A DNA stretch of 64,000 nucleotides from Stropharia rugosoannulata. Its lineage: Eukaryota; Basidiomycota; Agaricomycetes; Agaricales; Strophariaceae. This document shows, piece by piece, positions 34,076 to 44,775 of this stretch (its first letter is position 1; each line of letters opens with the position of its first letter). The translations under genes and the position numbers were made by a program. The notes beneath the pieces were generated by a model, which ran no database searches, was not told the origin of the DNA, and saw nothing but the letters and a program-made list of their open reading frames with translations. Where the stretch lies: contig JANCIK010000012.1 in assembly GCA_028532985.1 (NCBI GenBank), forward strand, positions 1,922,001-1,986,000, given 5' to 3'.

Positions 34076-35511
34076 GAGGTGGACGATCTTGATAAGTTTG
34101 GTAGGACGGACGGGCGGTCAGGCAGTGCGAATTCAGCACAGCAAACTTGCATCAACCATTGCCTATATAAGCAAAATAAGCCACGTAAGCATGTGAAAGA
34201 ACAACCTACTATGTATTTAAGTCCGTGATGAAGTCCGTGATGAGTTAGTAGTACATACATAATGAGAGAAAGAGGAGAACTGTTTATGAACTCAGTTCGA
34301 GAACACGCAATTTGATTGCTCTTGTACTCTTGCAACCGCCATCGCAAATTGTGCTCATCTTTCCTCTCTGAATTTTCTCGACACTACCTGCCTTCTATTT
34401 TTGCCGTGGCCGCTCAGGACATTCAACGGACTGCCGTCGCCGAGCGCACTTCCGACTTACATCCACCGCAGCCCCGAGAACGCGTACTGTAGGTCAGGCC
34501 CCTCTTGAACAGTGCCTGGCGGTTTGTGTGTGACTCCTCTCAGATATGTATTGGCAGTGCTTTGGTTGGGAACAATGTTGCTAAAATTAGTGTTTCATTT
34601 TCAAGTACATACTCTGACTCATCACCATTCATGCTGAATATGAATGATTGGAACCGTAGTCACTGTGTAACCAAGAAAACAAACAAAGAAACCCACAGTG
34701 GCAGCAGCCTCAGCAGCAGCAGCACTGTGTTCAGCTCCACTGTCAAAGGACCAAACACGGTGTCACGGCCTAAGCTATGCTGCGTTGATCTAGTGTCGGT
34801 GCTTGGTTGGTGCTGCGACTCCGAGGAGTAGAATTTAAAAAAAGTTGTTATCGCTGGTTTCTCAGCAAAACTTCATCGTTGCACCGCGCCGTAGCAGCAC
34901 TACGGCTTCTGTCTTCATCAGTTCTGCCAAAGGTGAGATTCAAACTACTAGTAACCATATGATCTGCATTGTTCATTTTTACTTACTTGAAGCTTCCCAT
35001 GGTATCTATCAAGTATCTTTACTTATTTGGCTTGTGTTTTACTTTACTGTCAAATCTTTGCGAACCGTTTTCTATTAAAATCCTACTGTGTGAATTTACA
35101 ATACATTCTTGGGTTGAATGTTGAACGTCCACGGTTCAACATTCAACCCATGTCGTCCAAACATAGCCATTTATGGGAATGGACACAGTCACGTTAATGC
35201 AAACGCGCAACCTGTCTGCACCAAGTCTACACCACCGCCGTCAAGTTGATACTATCGTCATACAGTCGTTATCAAGCTCTTACTCTAGGTGCTATGATAG
35301 CTTCCATGCTTGTCAATTTTTTTAGAAACAGGTCGCACACGTGTGGGATCCCGGGATAACTTTACATTAAATGGAATTTCAAAGCACACAGTGGTAATAG
35401 TGCTTCCACCATTTGGTGACCGTCTCAGCACTATCATGATAATAGTTTTAATAGTACGAGGTATAAAATAGTAGCTTCTTCAGTGAACTCTGCGTGTCCA
35501 GAAAGATCGCA
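34076..35511. other. Intergenic with a perfect hairpin; possible gene relic
   Basis: A 108-codon frame at 34505-34831 has a Ser-rich run and no family I recognise; it may be a relic. A perfect 16-bp hairpin lies at 35111-35149. A run resembling a start region precedes the next gene. Confidence 0.4.
35111..35149. repeat. Perfect 16-bp inverted repeat
   Basis: GGGTTGAATGTTGAAC and its exact reverse complement are separated by 7 nt. There is no T-run after it and no gene end nearby, so it is not an obvious terminator. Confidence 0.9.
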
Positions 35512-37583
35512 ATGGCCCCGACTCCGCCCTCACTGGGGCGGCCGCAGGTCTCCGTGGTCACTGCGGAGACTTCGAAGAAACTCAGGCAGGCGAAAATCTA
35601 CTGCCCGCGATTTACACTAGACCAATTGCTTCATCACTTTATCTCTTTTTACGCGGCAAGCGAAGCTTTGGTGGCTGGCCAGCCGACCGACGGGACTGAT
35701 ACTGGTTATCGTACACCTCCTAATCGTCGGGACTCAGCTGCGGCTCAGGCAGACCTGGACACGCCCAACGCCTCAGGCTCGGATAGGAGGACTTGGAGCA
35801 CGGCAACGTCGACCGTAGGGTTGGAGGGTCCAAGCGACGAGTCCTCCGGTGCTAACACGGAGGCCACAGAAGCTGAAGATGAGAAGACTCTAGAACTATT
35901 GTCGAATTTGGGCGGCTCTGAGTCGGTAACCAATGCTTCCACCATGAGCTTTCGGGAGAACGCCTTTGGCGCCCAGTCGGTTTGGGTCCTACGATCTCTT
36001 GACATGATTCCTATCCATCTGTTATTCCTGGATGACGTCAGTAACCACGTCCCTTCCGTCTTAAACTTTCATTATGACTGACGCTGCCGCACCATATTTT
36101 TAGAACTCGTTTGCCCTCCATTCGTCCGGACAATCAGATCAAGTCGTTAGATACGGAATTTCCTTGTTCGAAACTTTGTATGCAGATGCGTGTGTATCTG
36201 GTGGGCCTACCAATCGGTTTTCCCATGACAATCATGACTCTTTTTGGACCGTTAAAGCAAACAGCATTTCGGGATACCCTCAGCCTTACACTCAAGACCT
36301 GTATGTTTTGATCGTACAGCTACAGTATATTCAGACTATCATTAGAGATACTCTAACGACGCTGTTGTGGATGGGCGAGAGCGTAAACCCAATCTCTGTG
36401 CGTATCATCATGACATACCACAATTCAACTTCTATCCCCACTGTCGTGACTAACTTGAGCTGGTTTGTCGCAGGACCTTGTCGCGGACGCTATGCAGCAT
36501 GGATTTAACGACTTCACTTTCGCAGCAATATGGCGCTTTCTGCAGTTTCGAACCATCTGCAGAACCATCTGCACGCAAACTCTAGCTCTACGCTTAGGAG
36601 CATGGTCCGGGGAAGGAAATAGTGAGGAAGACGCTTTACATAGTTATTTCTCTCATATTTTACGAGCTGAGGTGAGCGGCATCTCCGTATCAATTCTTAT
36701 TCTACTCAATTTATTCACAGAATGGGAGTTTATTTGCGGCGTTCATCACTGCGATGTCAAACAAGGCCGATGAATACTTGTCTAGATTCAGCTGCTTCCC
36801 CGACGAACTTGATTTACTTCTCCCTGAATTTTCACGCCGTTTACGCCAAATCCCACACGAGGTTCGGACGGCCGGGAAATACATCTATTCCAAATTAGGA
36901 CTTCGTACATTCTGGCAGGTGCTAAGGGAAGCCAGCGCCAAGTCAAAATTTGGGAAGATGACCGAGGGTTCATCAAGCAAGCGCGGAGTTGTGGACGTGG
37001 ACGAAGAGTGCGAGGCTAGGCTAATTTCTTTTTACTCCTCTCCCATCGTCAAGGCGGTCTTTGCAGACATGGTTCAGTTCTGGGGTACGGCCTCGCTTTT
37101 TCAAATCTACCACAACGGCACAAGCAAGAGAATGTTCCACCCTGTAGTTCTCTGCTATGCAGCGGCGATTGTAAGCATGCCGTTTCATTGAATAATGATT
37201 GATTGACGCACTGTGTACTGATCATCATTTTTATACTTAACCGACAGGTCGATTGTGCCTTGGCGGCGATCGCACAGGAAGAGCACGGGGCCATGCCGGC
37301 CGAGGAACAGTCCAGCCAATCTTCAATGTATGCGGTACTTAATGTCGCTATAAAGGCCCACAAGTCCCTCCTTGTATCATTAGGACGGAAGTCAGCTCGG
37401 TTACCTCACTCATCACCATTGTATGCCCTCTTGAAAGGTCTCAAGCTCAATCTCACTGTTAACAATCCTGCGGCCGCAGCGACATATTTTTGTCCCATTA
37501 AGCCTCACCCTCCCATGACCGACCTAACTCGAGAAGAAGTCACCTCGCTTCTGGAAGAGCTACGCGATCTCAAAGTTGTTTGA
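35512..37583 (+). CDS. Large uncharacterised Agaricomycete-type protein
   Basis: Start MAPTPPSLGRPQVSVVTAET at 35512. The first exon runs through an acidic Ser/Thr-rich region to MIPIHLLFLDD with a donor near 36036. Further exons encode HSSGQSDQVVRYGISLFETL, DAMQHGFNDFTFAAIWRFLQ, SLFAAFITAMSNKADEYLSR, a stretch ending FHPVVLCYAAAI, and a last exon VDCALAAIAQEEHGAMPAEE that ends LLEELRDLKVV at 37581-37583. About five exons with GT-AG borders and a consistent frame support a real gene of roughly 550-600 residues. No domain is recognised. It lies in the inverted-repeat-bounded segment and is transcribed away from the two minus-strand genes. Confidence 0.55.
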
Positions 37584-39290
37584 ATTTGTTTACACTGTTG
37601 ATCCGGGCCTCAGAGCCTTTTGTTTTGCCGTGTAAAGGCTTGTGTGTAATATTTTCCATTGCCACTCTCAGCTTGACGGCGCCGTTGCAATACAAAGTGT
37701 CTCTGATATTGACTGATGCTTCATAAAACCATGTCTTCCTTGCTTTGTGTAGTCAACAGGCTGTAAAACATTGAATGGAGCGCTTCTTGAATGCATTAAG
37801 TTGGGGACTTGGAGCGTGGGACCCATAGACCACAAGAACAATCAAATGATATAGTTGTCGGAGTAGTCACTGTACTTATTACTACTAGCCGAACTCCTTT
37901 AGTAATACAAAGGTGGGTGCTACTACTAGTAGACGTTAGCTAGCTGATTATTTCAGGTACTCCTTTGGTACTCCTGCTATGTATCGCAACGGCGATCGAA
38001 ATATTTTATCAATATAGTCTGCATTGAGTCCGCAGTCCCAAACAAACTCGGTACACGTAGTTCAAATTACCAACGTCCCGCCCTTTGAACCTAGTATAAT
38101 CCCTCTGACTACCGTGCGGCCTAGTATCACGGACGATTAAAAGAAGGCTGTTGCTCCAATGTACATACTATATGACTCGGAGTATGTAGGATGCAGGCGG
38201 ACACCCGGACACACGCTACCGTGATTGGTCCGAGTCATCCCTACTTTGTTCTGGACAGAGCTCGGGTCCGTGCCATAGACGAGCAGAAACCAGCATGCGT
38301 CCGAGTCAGACAGAGCAGTGCCTACAGGTTCTGTTATTACGATGTGCGTAACCTTTTTTTAGAGAAATCTAATTGGCGTTCATCACTTTTGAGGTATCAA
38401 CTTGACATCGCAGCATCGCCCGACTTTAGCGCCTGCGGCCGCTCCGGGGCCTTGTGCCCTTACACAAAAGATCAGCGTCTTGGGCCTGCGGAAAGAGATA
38501 CTAACATCAGTTAAAAAATTTATGCCTTTATTCAGAAACTTAGTGCGTACATATGATACACTTCGAGGCAGAGAAGCTCCCCTGCGCTCCGTAGCCAATT
38601 CTTCTAGTACACAAATGGCTTAGTAGTAGGGCCACCGGAATTGGCAGTGTAGGAATTATCATAAGGCGAGTCACGACTGCGCGTTGTATTGTGTTACTTA
38701 TCAACAGTCGGGGTGCGTCAGTAATCATACAAACAGCTTGAGTTCCAGTTTCAGATTACCTTGACTTCAAACCGTGCAACTGCGGGCCCAGGCAGCCCCG
38801 AGCACAGCGCACCGGGTGACCAAGATTCAATGGACAGCAAATATTAGTATTAACTAGAATAACCAGTTTTGCGGAAAACTTTCAACTTGTATATAAGGAG
38901 CTTGGCTACTGCCTTCATGTCCGTGACTGTGCCAATGATGATGCTAGGAGACCCCGAGTCTACGTGCATCGGATACGGGAACACTGACTCGGAGACAGTG
39001 CTCACTGCCCATTCTTCTAGCTTAAAGGCTGACATACCGCTGCTTCCCCGAGCTCTAAAGAGAAGAGACTCTCATTATATGCGCCCGCTATCGCCATTAA
39101 CTCCGAGTCCCAGCCCAGACCTAAGTTCTGAGAAGATCGGAAGCTCGAGAGCCGAGAAACACCGCAAAGTACATTTGCATCATCTCAACACGAAGAGTCG
39201 GTACGCGAGGACCGCGGGTACGCATAATCAGCTGTTCATAGCATTGGACTAAATTCTAAATCATGGTAACACATTCAAGCAGTTTCCGAA
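37584..39290. other. Intergenic with clustered GACTCGGAG / CTCCGAGTC motifs
   Basis: No gene supported across 1.7 kb. At least six CCGAGTC or GACTCGG motifs occur between 38174 and 39110, in both orientations. Otherwise only short unrelated frames are present. Confidence 0.5.
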
Positions 39291-40054
39291 ATGTCAGTCG
39301 AGCCATTGGACTTCAGTGACTGGAAACTGCCTTTGAAACATAACAAACCTGAGGATTTTGGTAAGCTTCCAGTTTATGCGTCTGCTGTTTTGCTCTGTAT
39401 TAGGGAAAAAACTAACAGATGGCCAATGTAGGGGTCGGCGTGCCAAACATCTCACGCTCCTTGAATATACACATGTCTCCGACGTTCAACCCTCTGAAAA
39501 AATACAACACGTCTTTTTCCCGACTCTTGAGTTTGGACTGGCTTCCGGCATATGGGTTATCTGAAAAGGAATTTTGGAACCTATTTATTAGATGTCGAGA
39601 ATGTCTCAACTTCATAACTGCAAGAACAATTCCGTACCATAGATGTCCGGATACATTAGGTCAGGACGAGCATTATCCGATCTGATCAAATGAAGCCTAC
39701 TAATTCCCTTTGATATCGGTAGGCTTATCGGACATATTCAGCCCATCTTCGCAAAAACAAAATATCTCAATGCGTATGCTTGACGCCCACGATGCTGGTA
39801 ATGCTTCAGGAGTACCGGCAGAAGTGTTCAAGAGAATTTTTCATGTTTGTGCACAATGTGGACGATTCATGACCGAAAGAGTATCTCAGAATCATTACAA
39901 CACCGATATTGATGATGAGGAGTCTTCAACCATGTCAAGACAGTGTAAATATCTACAACAATGCCACAAGACTCGTTCAAAGGAAGAGGATGATGATACT
40001 TCCAAGTCAAAGACGGACTCTCACCTTTTGTTACGTAGTCTGGCACACGTGTAG
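39291..40054 (+). CDS. Small uncharacterised protein, possible C-terminal CxxC-H motif
   Basis: Exon 1 (39291-39360) encodes MSVEPLDFSDWKLPLKHNKP. After a GT-AG intron 39361-39403 the frame continues KKLTDGQCRGRRAKHLTLLE to a stop at 39562. A separate downstream frame encodes AEVFKRIFHVCAQCGRFMTE and NHYNTDIDDEESS, a C-x2-C plus His pattern like short zinc-binding tails seen in transposon-rich Agaricomycete regions, ending at 40052-40054. Whether the two parts are one gene joined by further introns is not settled. Low confidence in the full model. Confidence 0.35.
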
Positions 40055-40898
40055 TCTGTTTGTTATTACATTAATCATGATTATGTATGTACTAGTGCCA
40101 GTGACATTCTCACAGACTGATCTTTTCGTCTTCTGTTTTTTGCCGGACTTAATCTCCCATATCTTTATAATTATGACACGCTTTTGTATGTAGGTGTTTG
40201 GCTGACGGAGTCGCGGCATGCAGACCTGGGTTTGAGCTGGTTATGGAGTGACAAAAGGAGGTGAAATGCAATGCAATGGTCTGATACCGCCAACCAAACC
40301 AATCACATATAGTACGCTATGTGTGTAGCACTACTATCGTACTTTTGCCAAACTTTTGCATCAGCGGCCAATCGGCGGCTGGCACTTTATGAGTCTATAA
40401 GCACCGCGCGCTGATTGCGCGGCGCGTTACTAACAGTGCCGTGACGCTTCATATTATACTATTTACAAATGCTTTACAACATTACTTACATACTACTTTG
40501 TTTACTGTGTACGCCGGGCCCCAAGCCGCAGCGTAGCGAGGCGGAACTTGTATTAGATAATAGATATTCTACACCTGCTTAACCTGTCATTAAGCTAGAA
40601 TCACACGCATGGACCCTCATCCTGGAGTATTTGAGCCTCGGAGATTGAGATCGTGATATTGTAGCTGTTGAGTACAATTAGAGTACACATGTACATATAT
40701 GCATTTTGTTTTGTAAATCAGATTGATAAAAAATCCGATCTTTTGCCACAGGTCGAGGTACTTCAATAACGCCATAGCGCCGGCCTACGCCGGCAGGGCC
40801 CGCTACCTGCGCATCGTGATCATACCGTGGTGAAGTTTAGTAATTGTATGTATTCCCTGATGCACGGAACCGGTACAGGAAAATATACCTACTGGCTA
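40055..40898. other. Intergenic, nothing recognised
   Basis: Contains GC-rich patches (cgccgggcccc near 40513, cgccggcagggcccgc near 40788) but no gene or clear repeat. Confidence 0.4.
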
Positions 40899-41460
40899 CT
40901 AACGGGTATTATATGAAAAAGGGTGGTTATCAGAATTTTTTTGATTTCTTGGAAGGGGATGTAAAAAGGTGAAAGAGGCAGAAGCAGATTTACGTGGGGA
41001 TAACTCAAAATCGATATCCGGTTTGTATGCAGTGTTAGCGCGGCGTTGAGGGATGACGGGGACAATGCGCTCTTCCGAGATGGGCTCATCTGATTCACTA
41101 AGGACACGTAGTCTGTGTCCTTGAATTTGGTATATCTAGGTAGAGTGTATTAGTGTTGTGAATCAGATGTATCAATATACTCTGTGACGTGCATACCTCG
41201 AGTCTTGTCGGGACCACTGTCTCCAACTGAGATGTGCCAACAAACCAAAGTTGCTTCGACGAGGACAATTGTACCAGGTCTAAGTTGGGAATACATATCC
41301 CACGGTGCGATCAAGTCCCCGTTAATGTCGCGGACATCGAGTTGGGCGAGTTTGGCATGCTCGTGACGAAAGAGGCTTCCCCCGTACTCGAGCAGCATCG
41401 ATGGCGGATAATAAGCGCCGAGAGCTACTTGGGGAACTTGTCGCCTGGGCCTGTGACACC
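40899..41460 (-). pseudogene. 3' exons of an uncharacterised Agaricomycete gene, probably truncated
   Basis: The minus strand encodes VALGAYYPPSMLLEYGGSLF, then HAKLAQLDVRDINGDLIAPW and LRPGTIVLVEATLVCWHISV. After an intron comes IYQIQGHRLRVLSESDEP, ending before TAG at 40899-40901. I recall this block order (Leu-Arg-Pro-Gly-Thr ... Val-Leu ... Ala-Thr-Leu) as the C-terminal half of a repeated hypothetical-protein family in Agaricomycete genomes. No convincing N-terminal exons were found upstream, so I treat it as a fragment, although undetected exons cannot be excluded. Confidence 0.45.
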
Positions 41461-41715
41461 TAGGTCACTAATAGATAAAGGGGCAGAATACAATGAGGAT
41501 GAAGCGTGATTTGCGTCCATTGCAGTAAACTGTAAGACTGGGGAAAGTAGTGTCGGCAGGATAGACAAAGCGGGTTATTCAAGGGACGCCCGTAGACTTG
41601 GGGCTACGACAAAGCTACGAAGGACCAAGAGAAATTAGTAACGGAAGTAAAAACGATAGAATACATACCAGTGACAAATACAAAGTATGTGGAAAGGGAT
41701 GACAGAGAGGCGCGC

Positions 41716-42759
41716 TCGTGCTCCCGTCATCGGAGCCGCACTTTCTCTGGGTGACCGAGTTCCCGCTGTTCACACGGGCAGACGAGGACAAGGACCGCCT
41801 CGCGCATGGCCGCTGGAGCAGCTCCCACCACCCGTTCACCGCGCCCATGTGGGAAGATGTGCCCAAGCTTTTCGCTGGGCCCGTCGAAGAGGTGCGCCTG
41901 CGCCGTTCCTTGACATGGTCTCCCACAAGCAACACGCTGACCTCGGGCCCCCGGCACGGCAGGTGCGCGGGCAGCACTACGACCTCGTCTTGAACGGGGT
42001 GCCAGAGATTGGAGGCGGCTCCGTGCGCGTGCACGACGCCACCATGCAGGACCACATCTTCACCCATATTCTGCAGGTGCGTCCCAACACCCACCACCCT
42101 TCCCGCGCTTAACTGACTGCTAAAAATATCGCTATGTCTTTCACTCTATTCTCTTCTGTCATTTTTTCTATTTTTTTCTACACTCTATTCAATCGCGCCG
42201 GTTCCTGTCCGATTGCGTGTGCTGACTTTGACTCGCCTTCTGTTCTTTGATTTATGTGATTTTTATCGTCTTCTGTGACCTGACTATCTTTGTCTTTGCG
42301 CGCCTTCGATTCATTGATTGACTGACTGACGGCTGTTGGCCGCCCACACTCTATTTTGTGTTATGTTATCTTTGCGGTCCCCGTTCCGGACAGCTCGACG
42401 CCCGCGAGGAGGAGCCGTTCGAGCAGCTCCTGCACGCACTCCGCTGCGGCGCGCCCCCGCACGGTGGGATCGCTCTAGGCGCGTCATTTTTTTCGTTTTG
42501 TTTTGCTGTTTACATTTACATTCTACATTTTACAGGCATCGACCGGCTCATGGCGATCCTGTGCAACACACAGTCCATCCGCGACGTCATCGCCTTTCCC
42601 AAGACCGGCGGCGGCGCCGACCTGCTCTTCAGGAGCCCCGCACCCGCGGGCGATGCCGCGCTCGCTGAGTACGGAATCGCACCGCGCACAAAACCCAAAA
42701 CCGACTCCCAACCCAACCCTAATTCCCAACCCAAGAGGGGGTTTGTATTGAGGGCGTAG
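41716..42759 (+). pseudogene. 5'-truncated aspartyl-tRNA synthetase (mitochondrial type)
   Basis: The conserved C-terminal part of class II AspRS is present: PHFLWVTEFPLFTRADEDKD, SSSHHPFTAPM, VRGQHYDLVLNGVPEIGGGS, and motif 3 region GAPPHGGIAL-GIDRLMAILC, then DVIAFPKTGGGADLLF. Order and spacing fit the bacterial/mitochondrial-type enzyme. The N-terminal anticodon-binding domain and motifs 1 and 2 are absent, and the sequence upstream of 41716 is unrelated. Introns can be drawn (one from about 41893 ending ggcacggcag near 41965, one around 42078-42391, and 42479-42535), the last with a GC donor. It has higher GC than its surroundings and sits 180 bp from the right 465-bp repeat. Most likely a duplicated gene fragment rather than the working copy. 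Confidence 0.75.
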
Positions 42760-42939
42760 TAATGTAGGTGAAACAAAGCAAGGGAGAATAAGATAATCGA
42801 TTCGGAAAGATCTAGAAGAATTGTAGAAAAGCGGATTACATCAGGAAGAATGATCTTGGGAACAAATGTAATATATAAGGAAATTTTGTGATCTTCTGCT
42901 AATTTTGAGAAAAGATCGGTCCCCAAGACCCACTACCGG

Positions 42940-43404
42940 AATATTCAATCTCCGCTTGATTCAACCCAAGTTCCAAAGAGTGAAACTACGACCAAACCCT
43001 CGATTGTCTTCGTTTAGGGAGTTGACGTCTATTCGTCCTTCCTCCCAGGCCTTCGTTCAATCTATGCGATTTAGGGAGTCGACATTCATTGTCCTCCCTT
43101 TACTTGCACCAGTATACGAAATTGCCGAGCCACGCAACGCCCTCAGAGCTCTCCGTTACCTCTCCGGCATACTTGAGCAGAAGTTGAAGGCTCGAAACTT
43201 ACGCATACACTGTTTCTGTTTGAAGGGGGTTGAACGCTGCGAAGCATTCCCTCCTGAGATATTGTTAGTAGGAATAGGAAGGGCGACGTACTGCGTTTCT
43301 ACGGCCACTAATGCTCAACGACGTTTTCCCGTTCTGTCTACTTCGATCTAAAGTGCGAACTTCATACTAGGGGGTCGACGTTAATCGTCCTCCCTAACTT
43401 GCTC
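42940..43404 (+). repeat. 465-bp inverted repeat, right copy
   Basis: This is the exact inverted partner of 28013-28477, 14.5 kb away. Left of 42940 the two copies have no resemblance. Right of 43404 they fade into diverged related units on both arms. The orientation is mirror-symmetric with the two RMI1-like genes outside. Confidence 0.95.
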
Positions 43405-43770
43405 CAGTATACGAAAGTCCCCAGCTCAAATACGACTTATACGCTGCGATTTGCCACACCGCTATTACTTTTTGACCAGACTCCGAAGCGTACGCAGACA
43501 GTGTTTAAGGGGGTTGAATACTTCGAAGCATTCCCTCCTGAGGTACTGTCGATTGGAAGGGTGGCATTTTGTGCATGACTACCAACTGCTGTGGCGTTTG
43601 AACGCCCTGTTAAATGAACTTGGGGTCATACGATGAATAGAAATATTAGCCTCCTGTAAGGTCCGTGTGCTGGCGGTGGTGCTACGGAGTTTATGGTTCA
43701 AGGCCATAGTAGGAGGCCGGTGTACATTGTCCCCCCTCTTTACAAATACTTGCCCTGATCTCCTCAAGAA
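43405..43770 (+). repeat. Diverged tandem copies of the repeat unit, right arm
   Basis: Block GGGGGTTGAATACTTCGAAG with CATTCCCTCCTGAGGTACTG near 43508, and GTGTACATTGTCCCCCCTCT near 43714, repeat the blocks of the 465-bp unit with substitutions. They mirror 27700-28012 on the left arm. Confidence 0.7.
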
Positions 43771-43912
43771 CACCATATTGGCTTGGATGAGTCGAATCTG
43801 CTATATTGTTCGTTAAAGAGACTCATATGCATAACACCCAGCCCCCTATACTACGTGATCTAGTCATGATGCGGAAGTGAGCATTGAAACAACGTTTTCC
43901 ATGAAGCCCCGT

Positions 43913-44775
43913 CTAAGAAGCTGGCCAATACCCAGCAGCACATGTCATTGTGTACTTTGTAATGAAGCGACTTTGCAAACAACCCTTAAAGCTTGTTTTG
44001 AGCATCTGAACAGAATACGGTTCCAAAATGATTGAACCCATCTCCACTCGCGGTGCCGTCAAGAGCAGCTGGTCAAGTTCGAACGTTAGAAGGCACCAAT
44101 TTCAAATGTCCTAACTTCTTTACCTTGTCACCTATCTTGATGGTTTTGACATCAAATCCATCTGGGAACGGCCTGTGCGCACGCGCGTCAATGAGAGTGG
44201 CTCCATCTGACAGAATTAACTTCATAGCCGAGACCGGCTTCCCCTCGCTTGTTTCATAGGAGATCTGCATAATCTGCACCAGTATCTTACCTGGGCTCTC
44301 GAGCCGTCTGCGACCGGGCAATATTGGCTGTTCTCTGTTGAATCCCGTTCCATGCACTGTAGAGTCGGCGAGGTTAGAAGCCAGGAACTGCTCGTACATC
44401 AATTGTTGCAAGTCAAAACTAAATAGTTCTTCGTCGATGGTCATTCGCCTAAGCGACATTGCTAGCCATTGCTAATCGTAATCAGTCCAGTTAGTGCAAA
44501 CTATGATCCGAACGGATTTACATGCTTACTCTGTCGATAACTGGGCACGGCAATGTTTTGGCCATCCATTGCATTAGACTCAAAGGGAACGTTATTTCAT
44601 ATTTCATCGTCACCAGTATATACTTCTTCGTAAACATACGGTCGAGTGCCATTCTCTCTTCCTGCGATACATGGCGGGGCTCAAATTGAGACCAGAGCAT
44701 TGGCGTGTCGTTGTGGCTGCTGGTGTCTGGCGAATAGTCTTCTTGGAGGACGCAAGTTAAAGCCTTCATAAGCAA
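43913..44775 (-). CDS. RMI1-like protein (OB-fold domain), copy 2
   Basis: This paralogue of the gene at 26792-27560 lies in opposite orientation. Exon 1 ends CPVIDR (compare YPRIDK), and after an intron exon 2 begins QWLAMSLRRMTIDEE. FLASNLADSTVHGTGF, ILVQIMQISYETSEGKP, LILSDGATLIDARAHRPF and TIKIGDK match copy 1 block by block. The last intron (about 44030-44136) joins to LLLTAPRVEMGSIILEPYSV and FITKYTMTCAAGYWPAS, matching copy 1 CITKCTITCNPKYWKFNGT, with a TAG at 43913-43915. Protein identity is only moderate, and intron positions are shared. Both copies have open frames, suggesting retained function in at least one. Confidence 0.65.

Noticed and set aside
40513..40805. Two GC-rich CGCCGG...GGGCCC patches as element ends
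   Set aside because: The match is short and imperfect, with no target duplication.
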